64,000 nucleotides of DNA, from contig JAJEBF010000051.1 of the NCBI GenBank assembly GCA_022824025.1, forward strand, positions 1-64,000, in the 5' to 3' direction. Position 1 is the first letter of the stretch. Each line of letters begins with the position of its first letter. The position numbers and the translations under genes are program-made. The notes under the pieces were generated by a model. That model saw nothing but the letters and a program-made list of their open reading frames with translations, did no database searches and was not told the DNA's origin. Positions 43,395 to 53,107 of this stretch are shown here, piece by piece. The stretch is from Caldilineaceae bacterium (GTDB lineage: Bacteria; Chloroflexota; Anaerolineae; Caldilineales; Caldilineaceae).

Positions 43395-46295
43395 TCACAC
43401 CGTCTCGCCCAGTTTGATCGCCTGGAAAATCTTCATGCGCATCAACAGCGTGATCAGAACGCCCAGCGCAGCGACAAACAGGACACCGAACAGGGCGTAC
43501 ACACGCGTAATCGCCGGCCATGCTATGCCCACCAGGTACGGCGGCGTCAGGTCAGCGGCCGTGTTCCCCACCTGCAAATAGGGGATGAACTGGTTGCTGA
43601 CCGAAGTGCCCAGCAGTGTCCCCGCTCCGATTCCAACCAATATCAGAAATGCCAGCTCCCATGCCAGAAACATCGTCATCTGACCCGAAGACAGACCGAT
43701 TGAACGCAGCGTCCCCAGCTCAATAAAGCGCCGCCGGAATGAAAACAGCGTGTATAGCAGGAACCCCAGCACAGTCAGCAGCGCCGCGGCCAGGAAGCCG
43801 ACCGAAAGGACGCCGAACAGCCCCTGCCGCTGCGGCAGTTTCTGCTCGTCCGCAATCCTCTGCCGGGCGGAATAGTGATTGATCACGTTGATGTCGTACT
43901 GCCGCAACTCCCGTGTGAGCCCCTCAAAGTCGGTGCCCGGCTCTGTGCGCACCAACACATCGTAGGGGAACTGCCCACCCATCCGCTCAAACAGATGGTC
44001 GAGGTTTCCCACGATCAGCGGACCGTCGGCATCCGGGTACCAGGTGGGGAAATAGCGGAAGTCGCCGACGATGGTCATCTGCATCTCCGCCCGCAGCCCG
44101 TAACGCGCCGCGCCGACCAGAATCGTATCACCCACCAGCAGATTGTGATCGCGCATGAATTCCCGATGCAACAGCACCCCATCTGAGGAGAGGGCCAGCG
44201 AATTCATCAGTGAGCCCAGCGAAGCTGCCGCAAAATCCCGCCGCCAGTAGGCCGCCTTGGGGAAGTCGAGCCGGTCGATGCCGAAAACATGGGCATCCCG
44301 CCAGCGTCCGTCCAGATGTACCCGCGCCTCAAACCGGGCGAAGCGGGTGGCGGCCGATATGTCGGGTGAGCGCAGATGCTCCGAAACCGGCACAAATGTC
44401 CAGCTGGCCGTCTCGGGCGCTCCTCCTCCGGAAGACTCCTCGCCGCCGCCGGGAAAGCCGGCCGACCCGGCTGAAACCGGCGTGTCGCCCAGCTCCGCCA
44501 GCCGGCCATCGGCGCCAACCCGGTAATAGGCCCGGTCGAAGAGGTGCCCGTCAAGCGTCTGCGCCAGCGACGTGGTGAAGGCGGACAGGCTCAGCGTCAG
44601 CACCAACAGAATCATCGGCGCGGTATACATCCCCCGGTTACGCGCCAGCTGGCGGCTGGCCAGCAGCACGCCCACGCCGCCGCCTTTGGATGCAAACCAG
44701 GCGATTATCTGCATGAATACCGGCAAGACGCGCAGCGTCACCAGCGTCAGCGCAAAGATCCCCAGCGCCGGTATCAAAAACAGCAGGGGATTCTGGAAAA
44801 TGGTGTCATCCGTGACCGCGCCCGGCATCGTGATGCTGCCCTGTTCGCGTAGCAGATAGATGCCGTATGCCGATGGAATCAGCAACAGAAGGTCCAGGTA
44901 GGCGCGCTGCCACCACGGCGGGCGCAAGGTACGCGCCATCTCCATCTTGTAGGTCACGATCGTATGACGCGCCGCGCCGAAGGAGGGCAACGTCTGCGCC
45001 AAAAAGGCGATCAACACCGCGCCGATGCCAAACTGCAGCGTGGACTGGGTCAGAACCAGCCGCAAATCAGATTCGATTGTGAAGTCGAGAAAACTGCGGG
45101 TGGAACCGATCAATCTGGCCACCGAAAAACTGAGCGGCAGACTGACCAGAAGCGCAAGGATGCCAAGACTGATCGCCTCCAGGCCGGATATGCCCGCCAC
45201 CTGCCCCACCGTCGCGCCCCGGCTGCGCAAAATCGCGACCTCGTTGCGCTGACGTGCCACCGCCAGGCCGACCACCAGGCCGATAAACGCCAGCAAAAGC
45301 CCAATAATCGGCACACTGAAAGCGTAAAGAAGCGTTGTCAACAATCCACTGGCACGCTGATAACGGCGCAGCGCATCCAGCGGCGAAATACTCAACTGGC
45401 TGTTCGCCATCAGCGACGTCACCCTCTGTTCCGCCCGCCGCCCGCGCACCAGCAAACGGCCTACATCACTTGAGGTCACGTCCGAGCCGTCCATCACCAG
45501 GTACCACAAGCCCAGGTTCACGTCCTGCGGGTAGACAGGCGCAACCCGATTGTGATAACTCTGCTCTGGGATGACAAACAGCGTCTCTAAGGTGGACGGG
45601 TTGTAAAACCAGACATCGCTGCCCAGGTCGGCAGGCTCCCACACACCTGCAATGCGCACCGGCGTCTGGTAGCGCTGGCTATCGCCGTTCTCCTGGCGGA
45701 TACGGCGGAACAGCATATACTCTTCGCCTACCTGCAGCCCGATCTCGTCCGCCAATTCCCGGTTCACCAGAACTTCGATCGCCTCCTGCGAGTCGGAGGG
45801 CGAGACGGCCGGGAATGTGCCTTCAATGATGTTGATCGCCTCTTCAAAACCGGAGATGAAGCCCAAATTCACCCATTCCAACGGGTCGGTTGTGTCTGCA
45901 TACGCGACCTGTTCGGTGGGGAAGAGGCGGAAGTTGTCCGTCTTGAAATAGCGGATCGTCTTCTGATGCGGTATGCCCAACTCGTCATGCGCCTGCTGGC
46001 TCAGATATGTGTCCAAAGGCGCAATGTCTTCCCACTCCTGCGGACCGTACGTGGACCCCAGGTAGCGGAACATATACGCGAACGGAGGGCGCGAGTAGGT
46101 CTCATTGATGCCCGTCTCCGTCAACTCCTCCTGCAGCAGCCGGTAGTACACCGCATCCGCATAAAGAGGAATGCTCATTACGAGCACAGTCGAAGAGACC
46201 AGCCCCAGAACCAGAGCCAGCGCCAGCCACTGCTGGGCGAAGATTCGTTTTAGGGCGACAACGATGATCGCCGAGGTTCGCAGAATATATTTCAT
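43395..46295 (-). CDS. ABC transporter permease, FtsX/MacB family
   Basis: A 966-residue permease. A membrane helix near residues 20-45 is followed by a large external domain. The first FtsX domain lies around residues 320-460, with AILRSRGAT as its coupling motif. A second external region follows, and the second FtsX domain occupies about residues 825-966, with GTLRSIGLSSGQMTMF. Such doubled permeases move lipids, lipoproteins or drugs out of the membrane using MacB-like ATPases. It starts at ATG 46295, 84 bases after the adaptor gene. The substrate is unknown. Confidence 0.9.
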   Translation of the reverse strand: MKYILRTSAIIVVALKRIFAQQWLALALVLGLVSSTVLVMSIPLYADAVYYRLLQEELTETGINETYSRPPFAYMFRYLGSTYGPQEWEDIAPLDTYLSQQAHDELGIPHQKTIRYFKTDNFRLFPTEQVAYADTTDPLEWVNLGFISGFEEAINIIEGTFPAVSPSDSQEAIEVLVNRELADEIGLQVGEEYMLFRRIRQENGDSQRYQTPVRIAGVWEPADLGSDVWFYNPSTLETLFVIPEQSYHNRVAPVYPQDVNLGLWYLVMDGSDVTSSDVGRLLVRGRRAEQRVTSLMANSQLSISPLDALRRYQRASGLLTTLLYAFSVPIIGLLLAFIGLVVGLAVARQRNEVAILRSRGATVGQVAGISGLEAISLGILALLVSLPLSFSVARLIGSTRSFLDFTIESDLRLVLTQSTLQFGIGAVLIAFLAQTLPSFGAARHTIVTYKMEMARTLRPPWWQRAYLDLLLLIPSAYGIYLLREQGSITMPGAVTDDTIFQNPLLFLIPALGIFALTLVTLRVLPVFMQIIAWFASKGGGVGVLLASRQLARNRGMYTAPMILLVLTLSLSAFTTSLAQTLDGHLFDRAYYRVGADGRLAELGDTPVSAGSAGFPGGGEESSGGGAPETASWTFVPVSEHLRSPDISAATRFARFEARVHLDGRWRDAHVFGIDRLDFPKAAYWRRDFAAASLGSLMNSLALSSDGVLLHREFMRDHNLLVGDTILVGAARYGLRAEMQMTIVGDFRYFPTWYPDADGPLIVGNLDHLFERMGGQFPYDVLVRTEPGTDFEGLTRELRQYDINVINHYSARQRIADEQKLPQRQGLFGVLSVGFLAAALLTVLGFLLYTLFSFRRRFIELGTLRSIGLSSGQMTMFLAWELAFLILVGIGAGTLLGTSVSNQFIPYLQVGNTAADLTPPYLVGIAWPAITRVYALFGVLFVAALGVLITLLMRMKIFQAIKLGETV

Positions 46296-46379
46296 GACCG
46301 CAGTGGAGAAAGGCTGGCGGTCAGCGGCGTCCTGTCATCCGCCTTCCGCCTCGCACCCTCCACGCTTAACTCTCCACAG

Positions 46380-47723
46380 CTATTGTCCGACGACAACCTG
46401 GCCTTCGTCAAGCCCCTCTTCGATCTCGATCCGATCGGGGGTCTGGATGCCTACCTTCACATCCACCCGCCGCTGGATATCACCATCCTGGACGACGACG
46501 AACCGTCTGCCGTCAAACACGCGGATCGCCTGCGGCGGCAACCAAAGGACAGCGTCCTTGTGTTCGAGTTGGACGCGCACTTGGACCAGGTCGCCTAGCT
46601 CAAAGCCCGCAACATCGGCCTCCTGGTCGATCGTGATGCGGGTGGATTTGTCCGGATCGATCACCTCGCCGCTGCCGCCGCTGCCGAACGGGTAAGGCAG
46701 CCGCCGCACGAATCCGGTCAGAATCTCCCCAGGACGGCCGACCAGAGAAATCTCCACCGCCATCTCTTCGGCCAACTCATTCATCTGGTCGCTGATCAGA
46801 TCGGCTTTAACTTCCAGGTCATTGATGTCCGCAATGGAGACAACCGCGTCAAAAGCGTTCACAGGGCGGCCCGCAGTCAGTGAAACGGACAGCAACTTGC
46901 CGTCGAACGGAGCGGTGATCGTTGCGTCGCCGATCGCGCTCTGCAACTTCTCAACCTGAAGCTGCGCCCTGGCAACGTCATTCACCAGCAGCGGGTCCAC
47001 GCCTTCGGTCAGCTGCTCCAGCGCGATCTCTGCCAGCTCAACCTGCTTGCCCTGGACCGAAATCGCGAAATTGTCATCCTGACGTTCCGTCCGCAGATTG
47101 ATCAACTGCAGGGTCGCAATGTCCAGGTTGATCTGCGCTCTGCGGATCTGAAATTCAAGATTCCTCTCCGCCGTGTACAACCGGGACTGGGCCCGCTCCA
47201 GGTTCAACTGCGTGGAGGTCAACTCGCGCTCCAGGTCGTCGATCTCCAGATCCGCGATCACCTGGCCGGCGGTAACAAGGTCGTTGCGCTTGGCGTATAC
47301 GTTGCGGATACGGCCGCCTGTGCGGAAGAACAAGGCCTCCTCCACCACCGGCGCCACCCGGCCGCTGAAGGTCCGCTCGCGCATGATCTCGCCCACCTTT
47401 ACCGAATAGGTGGGTTTGACAGGCACAACCGAGGTCGGGATCGGGGTCGGGGTCGGTTCATTGGCCGCGATCTCGGCGCTGCGGCCCGCCGGCAGAAGTG
47501 CGCAACCGGTCAATACGAAACTGAGCGCGGCCGGAAGAAATGCACGCGCCAACGGCGAATTCGCCCGCCGCGCTTGCGCCCGGCTTCCACTGCTCGCACA
47601 GCACGCCGACGCGGCCCGCGCCTCGCGGTGCACACCCTTGACAAACGGCAAACAGGCGACGTATCGGACTGCCTGCACGCGCAAGAGCCGGAGTTCCATT
47701 CGAAGGGATGGCAGACAGTTCAT
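46380..47723 (-). CDS. HlyD/MacA-like efflux adaptor lipoprotein
   Basis: A membrane-fusion adaptor of 390-447 residues depending on the start. It has a lipobox in FLPAALSFVLTGC, a Pro/Thr linker, a first beta-barrel/lipoyl part (GGRIRNVYAKRNDLVTAGQVI), a long coiled coil (DLERELTSTQLNLERAQSRLY onward) and a second lipoyl half (ATITAPFDGKLLSVSLTAG). It would link the permease to the outside. The start is uncertain: ATG 47723 gives a 75-residue leader, whereas TTG 47552 gives an ideal 17-residue lipoprotein signal ending at the Cys. A TATAAT overlaps the ATG at 47720-47725, which would argue for a later start. Confidence 0.85.
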   Translation of the reverse strand: MNCLPSLRMELRLLRVQAVRYVACLPFVKGVHREARAASACCASSGSRAQARRANSPLARAFLPAALSFVLTGCALLPAGRSAEIAANEPTPTPIPTSVVPVKPTYSVKVGEIMRERTFSGRVAPVVEEALFFRTGGRIRNVYAKRNDLVTAGQVIADLEIDDLERELTSTQLNLERAQSRLYTAERNLEFQIRRAQINLDIATLQLINLRTERQDDNFAISVQGKQVELAEIALEQLTEGVDPLLVNDVARAQLQVEKLQSAIGDATITAPFDGKLLSVSLTAGRPVNAFDAVVSIADINDLEVKADLISDQMNELAEEMAVEISLVGRPGEILTGFVRRLPYPFGSGGSGEVIDPDKSTRITIDQEADVAGFELGDLVQVRVQLEHKDAVLWLPPQAIRVFDGRRFVVVQDGDIQRRVDVKVGIQTPDRIEIEEGLDEGQVVVGQ

Positions 47724-48177
47724 TATAGCTTTGTTTCTTCTCCGATACACAGGAATTGTTCTCAGCGCAAAAAAAGGGGCATGAATGGCGCAGAAAGACC
47801 CTTTAACCTGACGGCCGTTTTGGCTTCCTGATCCGATCGCCGTTCCTGGTCTGACGACGAGGGGAACAAAAGGAAAACCAAAATACAATTTTATGGTAAC
47901 CGTCGCGCATAGTTCAGTCCATTCAAAAGTATAAACGCTGATTCCCAAACTGCCAAACCGAACGGCCTGATGCGTTTACCCATTCCCCTGCGGCCATTCG
48001 AAAACCTGGGACACTTCCCCAACTGCAGGACGGTAGCGCTCCCCCGCGTCATGGGTTAGAATGCCTGATCATACGCCGCCAGGCAACCCGAGCAACCCGC
48101 AGCGCAACCGTCTGCCGGCGCCCCCCTCGCGGGGCGTATCCAACACCGTCCTGGCCAGTTTCCGGAGGAAGCAAACC
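47724..48177. other. divergent intergenic region between adaptor and sulfatase genes
   Basis: This 454-base gap separates the minus-strand export operon from the plus-strand sulfatase gene. Apart from the TATAAT at 47720-47725 on the minus strand, no clear promoter was found. A frame continuing the adaptor upstream to 47948 and a frame leading into the sulfatase from 48061 both look non-homologous. Confidence 0.5.
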
Positions 48178-49578
48178 ATGCCCCGTTCATCTTCGCGCCA
48201 GAGTGGCGAAGCAACCGCGCAAACAACACAGCAAGAGCCCAACGTTATCGTCTTTTTCACCGACCAACAGCGCTGGGATTCAACCGGCGTGCATGGCAAC
48301 CCCCTCGACTTGACCCCCAACTTCGATCGCATGGCCCGGCAGGGCACACACCTGCACACCACCGTCACCTGCCAGCCCGTCTGCGGCCCGGCCCGCTCCT
48401 GTCTGCAGACCGGCATGTACGCCACCACCACCGGCTGTTTTCGCAACGCCATCCCCCTGCCGCAGGATGCGCGCACGCTCGCCCATTTCTTCGGCGACGC
48501 GGGCTACGATACCGGCTATATCGGCAAGTGGCATCTGGCCGACCGGGGCGTCGCAGGGCCCGTCCCGGAAGAGAGCCGCGGCGGCTACCAGAGCTGGCTG
48601 GCATCCAATGCGCTGGAGTTCACCTCGGACGCCTACGATACTGTCATGTACGACAACGATTGTGAGGCCGTCAGGCTGCCCGGCTATCGCGTGGACGCCC
48701 TGACAGATGCTGCCATCCGCTATATCGACGGCCGCCAGCAGGACCCATTCTTCCTCTTCCTCTCCTATATTGAACCGCACCACCAAAACCATCTTGACGA
48801 CTATCCCCCGCCCGACGGCTACCGCGAACGCTACGCGGGCCGCTGGACGCCGCCCGACCTGCTCGCTCTCGGCGGCTCCTCACAGCAGCACCTGGGCGGC
48901 TACTGGGGCATGATCAAAAGGCTCGACGAGGCCCTCGGCCGTCTCCTGGACGCGCTGAAGAGCCTGGGGCTGGACGAGAACACCATCGTTCTCTACACCA
49001 CCGATCACGGCTGCCATTTCAAGACGCGCAACGACGAATACAAACGCTCCTGCCACGAAGCCTCCGTCCGGCTGCCCACCGCAGTCACCGGCCCCGGCTT
49101 TATCGGAGGAGGCGAAGTACGCGAGATCGTCAGTCTGGTGGACCTGCCGCCGACTCTGCTGGACGCCGCCGGCCTCGACGTGCCGGAGCAGATGCAGGGC
49201 CGTTCCGCGTTGCCGCTTGTCAGCCGCCAGGCGTCGGACTGGCCGCAGGACGCGTTGATCCAGATTAGTGAATCCCAGGTGGGGCGGGCCGTGCGCACGC
49301 GACGCTGGAAGTATGGCGTCACCGCGCCGGACAAGGATGGCAGGCGCGATGCCAGCGCCGATCGTTATGTGGAGCAGTATCTGTACGATCTGCAGGCGGA
49401 CCCGTACGAGTTGACCAACCTTGTCGGTCTCGAGTCCCATCGCCGTGCGGCTGACGTGCTGCGGAAGCGTCTCCTGCGTCTCATGGGCGAAGCGGGCGAG
49501 GCGCCGGCCGTAATCGACGCGGCCCCGTCAAGGCCAAGCGGCCAACGGATCGTGACAGAGGAGGAGGCGCTTTCCTAG
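48178..49578 (+). CDS. type I sulfatase
   Basis: A 466-residue arylsulfatase-family enzyme. The sulfatase signature is CGPARSCLQTG, where Cys69 within CxPxR becomes formylglycine. Metal residues appear in VIVFFTDQQRWD (Asp) and TTDHGCHF (Asp/His). The GYDTGYIGKWHLADRG segment also carries active-site residues. ATG 48178 follows GGAGGA. No signal peptide is visible, so it may act inside the cell on imported sulfated oligosaccharides. The Cys-type motif needs a maturation enzyme, and none is in the window. A terminator follows at 49629. Confidence 0.93.
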   Translation: MPRSSSRQSGEATAQTTQQEPNVIVFFTDQQRWDSTGVHGNPLDLTPNFDRMARQGTHLHTTVTCQPVCGPARSCLQTGMYATTTGCFRNAIPLPQDARTLAHFFGDAGYDTGYIGKWHLADRGVAGPVPEESRGGYQSWLASNALEFTSDAYDTVMYDNDCEAVRLPGYRVDALTDAAIRYIDGRQQDPFFLFLSYIEPHHQNHLDDYPPPDGYRERYAGRWTPPDLLALGGSSQQHLGGYWGMIKRLDEALGRLLDALKSLGLDENTIVLYTTDHGCHFKTRNDEYKRSCHEASVRLPTAVTGPGFIGGGEVREIVSLVDLPPTLLDAAGLDVPEQMQGRSALPLVSRQASDWPQDALIQISESQVGRAVRTRRWKYGVTAPDKDGRRDASADRYVEQYLYDLQADPYELTNLVGLESHRRAADVLRKRLLRLMGEAGEAPAVIDAAPSRPSGQRIVTEEEALS

Positions 49579-49616
49579 AGGGCGCCAGCGGCCGCGAGCC
49601 GCCGACCGCTGAAGTT

Positions 49617-49973
49617 TCAATCGATTTCAACCCGGCCGCGCTGGCTGCCGGGTTTTTCGTTTTTCCGCGCCGCATCGGCTTCGCAGCGCGCCAGCGCGGC
49701 GTCGATCAGCGCCCGGCAGGCGAGCAGCCCCTCCCGCCGCGCCGCGTATGCGTGCGTCCAGAACTCCTGCGGCAGGCCGAGATCGTTGTGGCGCAGCTCT
49801 TCGCACAGGCCCGCCATCCCTTCCAGCAGCCAGGAGGAGAAGGCAAAGGCATCCTCGCGCTCTGCACGCGGCTGGCGGGGCGAGGGCTCCGTCTGCGGCT
49901 CCGCGGCCGGCCCCGAACCCACACCGTTCTGCTCACTGCCGTCACTGACTGGAACTGATCCGTTTTCGGCCAT
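49617..49973 (-). CDS. hypothetical protein, 118 residues
   Basis: ATG 49973 follows AAGGAA. The first 50 residues are polar, Pro/Glu-rich and probably disordered. The rest is predicted helical, with FSSWLLEGMAGLCEELR and AYAARREGLLACRALIDA. I do not recognise a family. Its last codons overlap the sulfatase terminator on the opposite strand. It could be a real small cytosolic protein; coding bias looks normal for the region. Confidence 0.5.
   Translation of the reverse strand: MAENGSVPVSDGSEQNGVGSGPAAEPQTEPSPRQPRAEREDAFAFSSWLLEGMAGLCEELRHNDLGLPQEFWTHAYAARREGLLACRALIDAALARCEADAARKNEKPGSQRGRVEID
49629..49665 (+). terminator. rho-independent terminator after the sulfatase gene
   Basis: A perfect eight-base-pair stem, AACCCGGC with GCCGGGTT, encloses a ten-base loop and is followed by a T-rich tail (TTTTTCGTTTTT). 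It lies 50 bases past the sulfatase stop and inside the 3' end of the opposing small gene. Confidence 0.8.
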
Positions 49974-50035
49974 GGTTCCTTCCCTGCCCCGGCGCGCCCC
50001 CGTCAAGCCGAAGCCGCCGGCGCCCGTTCAACCGC

Positions 50036-51283
50036 TTAGACCGGCTCATTGATGATCAAGGTGCGCATGACCCGGTAATCGTGGCCGCCAAAGCGGTACT
50101 TGTACTCCTCATCGCCCTGCAGAAAGTCGAAGACTTCAATGCCGCGCACAATCGCATGTTGGATAACGTAGCCCAGCAGCACCCATCCGGGGCTGTAGCC
50201 GGCCCACTTCTCAGTGTCATAACCGGAGTTGTAGAGCAGCAGCTCCTTCCTATACTCGAACGCCAGCAGCGCGGCCGCGTTTTCACCGTTCAACGAGAGA
50301 AAACTGAGATGGAGATGGCCCGTTTCGAGCATGCGCCCGGCCATGACGCGGAAAAATCGTTCCATGTGCGGCGTCATGAATGACTCTTTGTCCGGGCGGC
50401 TCATGCGCTGCAGACGCAGGAACTCATCCATCGCCCCCTGCAGCGCCTCCATCGACTGGATCAACGTAAAGCCCACATCCAACTCCCGTTCCACGCGGCG
50501 CTGTTTGCGGCGAATTTCGTGGCGCTGCTTCTTGTCGATCTGCATCAGGTAGTTCTCATAGCGGGCCGGGAGATGCACATGCGGCGCGACATCCTCCTGG
50601 TCGACCTCCACCTTTAGACCCGCGTCCCGGAAAATCGACGGCAGCGCCTTGTAGCTCAGACTGTCCTCCGGCAGATTGCACAGGTCCAGATAGTCCCAGG
50701 CCGGCGCCGCCTCGCTCCGCAGCCAGTCCAGCAGACAGTAGTAGACCTGCTCCTCCCAGCCAGCAGCGATTATGATGTCCAGGAAATCGCTCACCTCCAC
50801 ACAGCCGACAAGCTTCAGGCTGCGCTTCCCCGCCCATGAGCCCTGCGTGTGTTCACTCAAATAGAAGGGCGCAATCCCAACCAGCCCGGACGCGCCGGGT
50901 GAGGGGCGGGCAGGGTCACCGGGATCTTCTCGCTCCCCTCCCGCCGCTTCGCTTGCCCCCTGATAAAAGGCCAGGATCCACAGTTCGCCCGCCCCCAGCT
51001 GCTGCCACCAGACCGACTGCCATTCATGTGAAAGGAAAAAAGTATCATAGCGGCTGCGGGCCAGCAGGTCGTTCCACTCCGCTGACAGCGCGCTGAAACC
51101 ATTGGGATAGGCGTCGGGGCCGTAGACGACGACGTCAAGAGTACAGAGAGGAACGGCATCTTTGTCCGCTTCCTCCGCAGACGCTTCGCTCCCCTGGTCA
51201 ACGCCGTTTGTGTGGTGGTTGTCGCGCCGCAACCGGCGCGCCACCGCAGGCCCGGCCGGCGCCGGGGACGTAGTGGTAAGCAT
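50036..51283 (-). CDS. CelD/BcsL-like GNAT acetyltransferase
   Basis: A 415-residue protein of the Acetyltransf_6 (CelD/BcsL, FemAB-like) group. Conserved parts are FLSHEWQSVWWQQL, the central RHEIRRKQRRVER, and the C-terminal LLAFEYRKELLLYNSGYD then GWVLLGYVIQHAI and FDFLQGDEEYKYRFG. Members modify cell-surface polysaccharides or peptidoglycan. The first 40 residues are low-complexity. The next gene on the strand is a surface protein, which fits envelope work, but the acceptor is unknown. Confidence 0.85.
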   Translation of the reverse strand: MLTTTSPAPAGPAVARRLRRDNHHTNGVDQGSEASAEEADKDAVPLCTLDVVVYGPDAYPNGFSALSAEWNDLLARSRYDTFFLSHEWQSVWWQQLGAGELWILAFYQGASEAAGGEREDPGDPARPSPGASGLVGIAPFYLSEHTQGSWAGKRSLKLVGCVEVSDFLDIIIAAGWEEQVYYCLLDWLRSEAAPAWDYLDLCNLPEDSLSYKALPSIFRDAGLKVEVDQEDVAPHVHLPARYENYLMQIDKKQRHEIRRKQRRVERELDVGFTLIQSMEALQGAMDEFLRLQRMSRPDKESFMTPHMERFFRVMAGRMLETGHLHLSFLSLNGENAAALLAFEYRKELLLYNSGYDTEKWAGYSPGWVLLGYVIQHAIVRGIEVFDFLQGDEEYKYRFGGHDYRVMRTLIINEPV

Positions 51284-51451
51284 AGACTCCTCGATCGGCT
51301 TTCTGAAACCAGATTGCTGGTACGCAAAGACAGTAACAGGTCCTGCATTCCACTACAAATATCGTAGTGGGCAACCCCATTCTAGTCCAATTGGCAGGGA
51401 TTCGACAAACGTCAGTGACCGGCGCAGAGACCGGCAACGGGCCGGCTGCCC

Positions 51452-53107
51452 CTACGACGGTGGGCGGCCGCTCCCGCGAAATCGCAGATAGCCGAGAGCG
51501 ACGAGGACGACCAGGAGAAGGAAAACAAAGGTCTGCCCTTGGGCTGTCTGGGAGATGCGCAGGAATCGTTGCCATACCGTGATATCCGTGACCTGCGCCG
51601 GGCCGGCGGTCGGGCCGGACCTCTGGATGATCGATGAAGGGGTTGAAACGCCGACAGCGATCATCGTGCCGCGCGCGGCCGGCGTCGCGCCCGCGTTTCC
51701 TGCCGGCGTCGCGCCGGCCGTCGGCGCCTGCGCATCGGAGCCCGGCTGCGCGGCTGTGCTGTTGTTCGGCGTCGGAGTGGCCGCAGCCGGTGACGGCACG
51801 GCCGGCGGCTGGGCTTCGACCGCGCCGCTGCTCGGCGCCGCCGCGCTGCCGTAGCAGACCAGCACCTGTACATCGTCCAGAAACATCCAGGTGCGTCTGC
51901 CGTTGCCGTCATTGTAAACATTGAAGTAGAGGTAGTACGATCCGTCCAGATACGGGGTCAGATCAACCGTAACTGTCTCCCAGGCAGCGTTTTCCGCACG
52001 ACTGCGATAGAGAATCGCCTCGGTCGCCAGGGACGATGACAACAGGATCAACTCCTGCCGGTCCGCGGCCGCGGCCGGGCTGGGCGCCGCGGGGTCCTGA
52101 CTGCGCGAGAGATGGTTCCAGCGCAACGACGCGCTCGTCGCGCCGAACGGCAGCTCGATATACTGGCGCACCGAAGAATAGGAGAGTATGTTCTGCGTGC
52201 CGCTTCCCGGCGGGTTGCCCAACCGCAATGACCACGAACCTCCCGACGGCTGGTTGGCGAGCGCCGGCGGAACCGGCGATTCGCCCACAGTCCAGTTGGA
52301 CTGCCCGTTCAACGCCCCTTCGAAGTCTCCGTTGCGCAGCGTCTCGCTCTCAACACAGCCGGCCGGCACAGGCGTCGCGCCCGGTTGCGCAGTGGCGGCC
52401 GGCGGCGGCGTGCCCGACTGGGGCGGGGCCGCGGTCGCGGACGGCGTCACAAACGGCGTCGCGTCCGGTTCACATGCCAGCAGGCTGACATCGTCCAGGT
52501 AGAGCGCAGTGCGGCCGCCGCTGCCGTCGTTATGCACGCCGAACTCAATGCGCAGCGTCCGCCCGCGAAAATGCGTCAAGTCGATCTGTTCGAACTGCCA
52601 CGACTGCTCGTTCGAGAGCCGCGACCATGGCTGCGCCAGCCTTACGCCGGTTGTCGCCTCGTAGATGTTCAGCAGCTGCATGTCGCTGCCGGGCGCGTCC
52701 TCATGGCTCGCCCAGTAGTGGAAGCTGAGCGTGAAATGCTGGGCCGAATCGGGCAGCGCAATGTCCTGGTAGAGGCTGTCGCTGGCGTCCAGGTTGGCGC
52801 TGTCCACAATGCCCAGCCGCAACGCACGCGTCCCCGCATACGTTTGCGCCGTGGAGTAGCTCGGCGGCAGCGCCGTGCCCCCCAGATGCCAGTGCAGGTC
52901 GGTCGCTTCGAAGCCGCCGTTGATGATCAGTTCGCTGCAACCGTCGGGCGAGAGATGGGCCGCGCTCGCTTCTTCGTCAGGAGCGGGGGGCGGCCCCTGC
53001 GCCCGGGTCGTTGCCGTGCCGTGCCACAGGGCCACAGCAACCGCCAGCAGCGCGCAAAGAGAGACAACGCCTCGCCCGCCCCGCACTCTTTTCGTCACGC
53101 CTCGCAT
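51452..53107 (-). CDS. membrane-anchored surface protein with two jelly-roll-like modules
   Basis: A 551-residue exported protein. An N-terminal signal (VVSLCALLAVAVALWH) leads to two similar beta-sandwich modules of about 165 residues each. Each starts with a Cys then NGGFE or NGDFEG and ends with TALYLDDVSLLAC or TWMFLDDVQVLVC, a carbohydrate-binding-like pattern. Pro/Thr/Ala-rich linkers follow each. A C-terminal helix, FVFLLLVVLVALGYLRF, with a basic tail would anchor it to the membrane. ATG 53107 is preferred; an upstream ATG at 53140 adds 11 residues. The role is probably adhesion or glycan binding, by inference. Confidence 0.75.
   Translation of the reverse strand: MRGVTKRVRGGRGVVSLCALLAVAVALWHGTATTRAQGPPPAPDEEASAAHLSPDGCSELIINGGFEATDLHWHLGGTALPPSYSTAQTYAGTRALRLGIVDSANLDASDSLYQDIALPDSAQHFTLSFHYWASHEDAPGSDMQLLNIYEATTGVRLAQPWSRLSNEQSWQFEQIDLTHFRGRTLRIEFGVHNDGSGGRTALYLDDVSLLACEPDATPFVTPSATAAPPQSGTPPPAATAQPGATPVPAGCVESETLRNGDFEGALNGQSNWTVGESPVPPALANQPSGGSWSLRLGNPPGSGTQNILSYSSVRQYIELPFGATSASLRWNHLSRSQDPAAPSPAAAADRQELILLSSSLATEAILYRSRAENAAWETVTVDLTPYLDGSYYLYFNVYNDGNGRRTWMFLDDVQVLVCYGSAAAPSSGAVEAQPPAVPSPAAATPTPNNSTAAQPGSDAQAPTAGATPAGNAGATPAARGTMIAVGVSTPSSIIQRSGPTAGPAQVTDITVWQRFLRISQTAQGQTFVFLLLVVLVALGYLRFRGSGRPPS

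Noticed and set aside
41443..47723. A two-component lantibiotic-style export and immunity locus
   Set aside because: No precursor peptide, modification enzyme or sensor kinase gene lies nearby; the four genes match a general MacB-like exporter.
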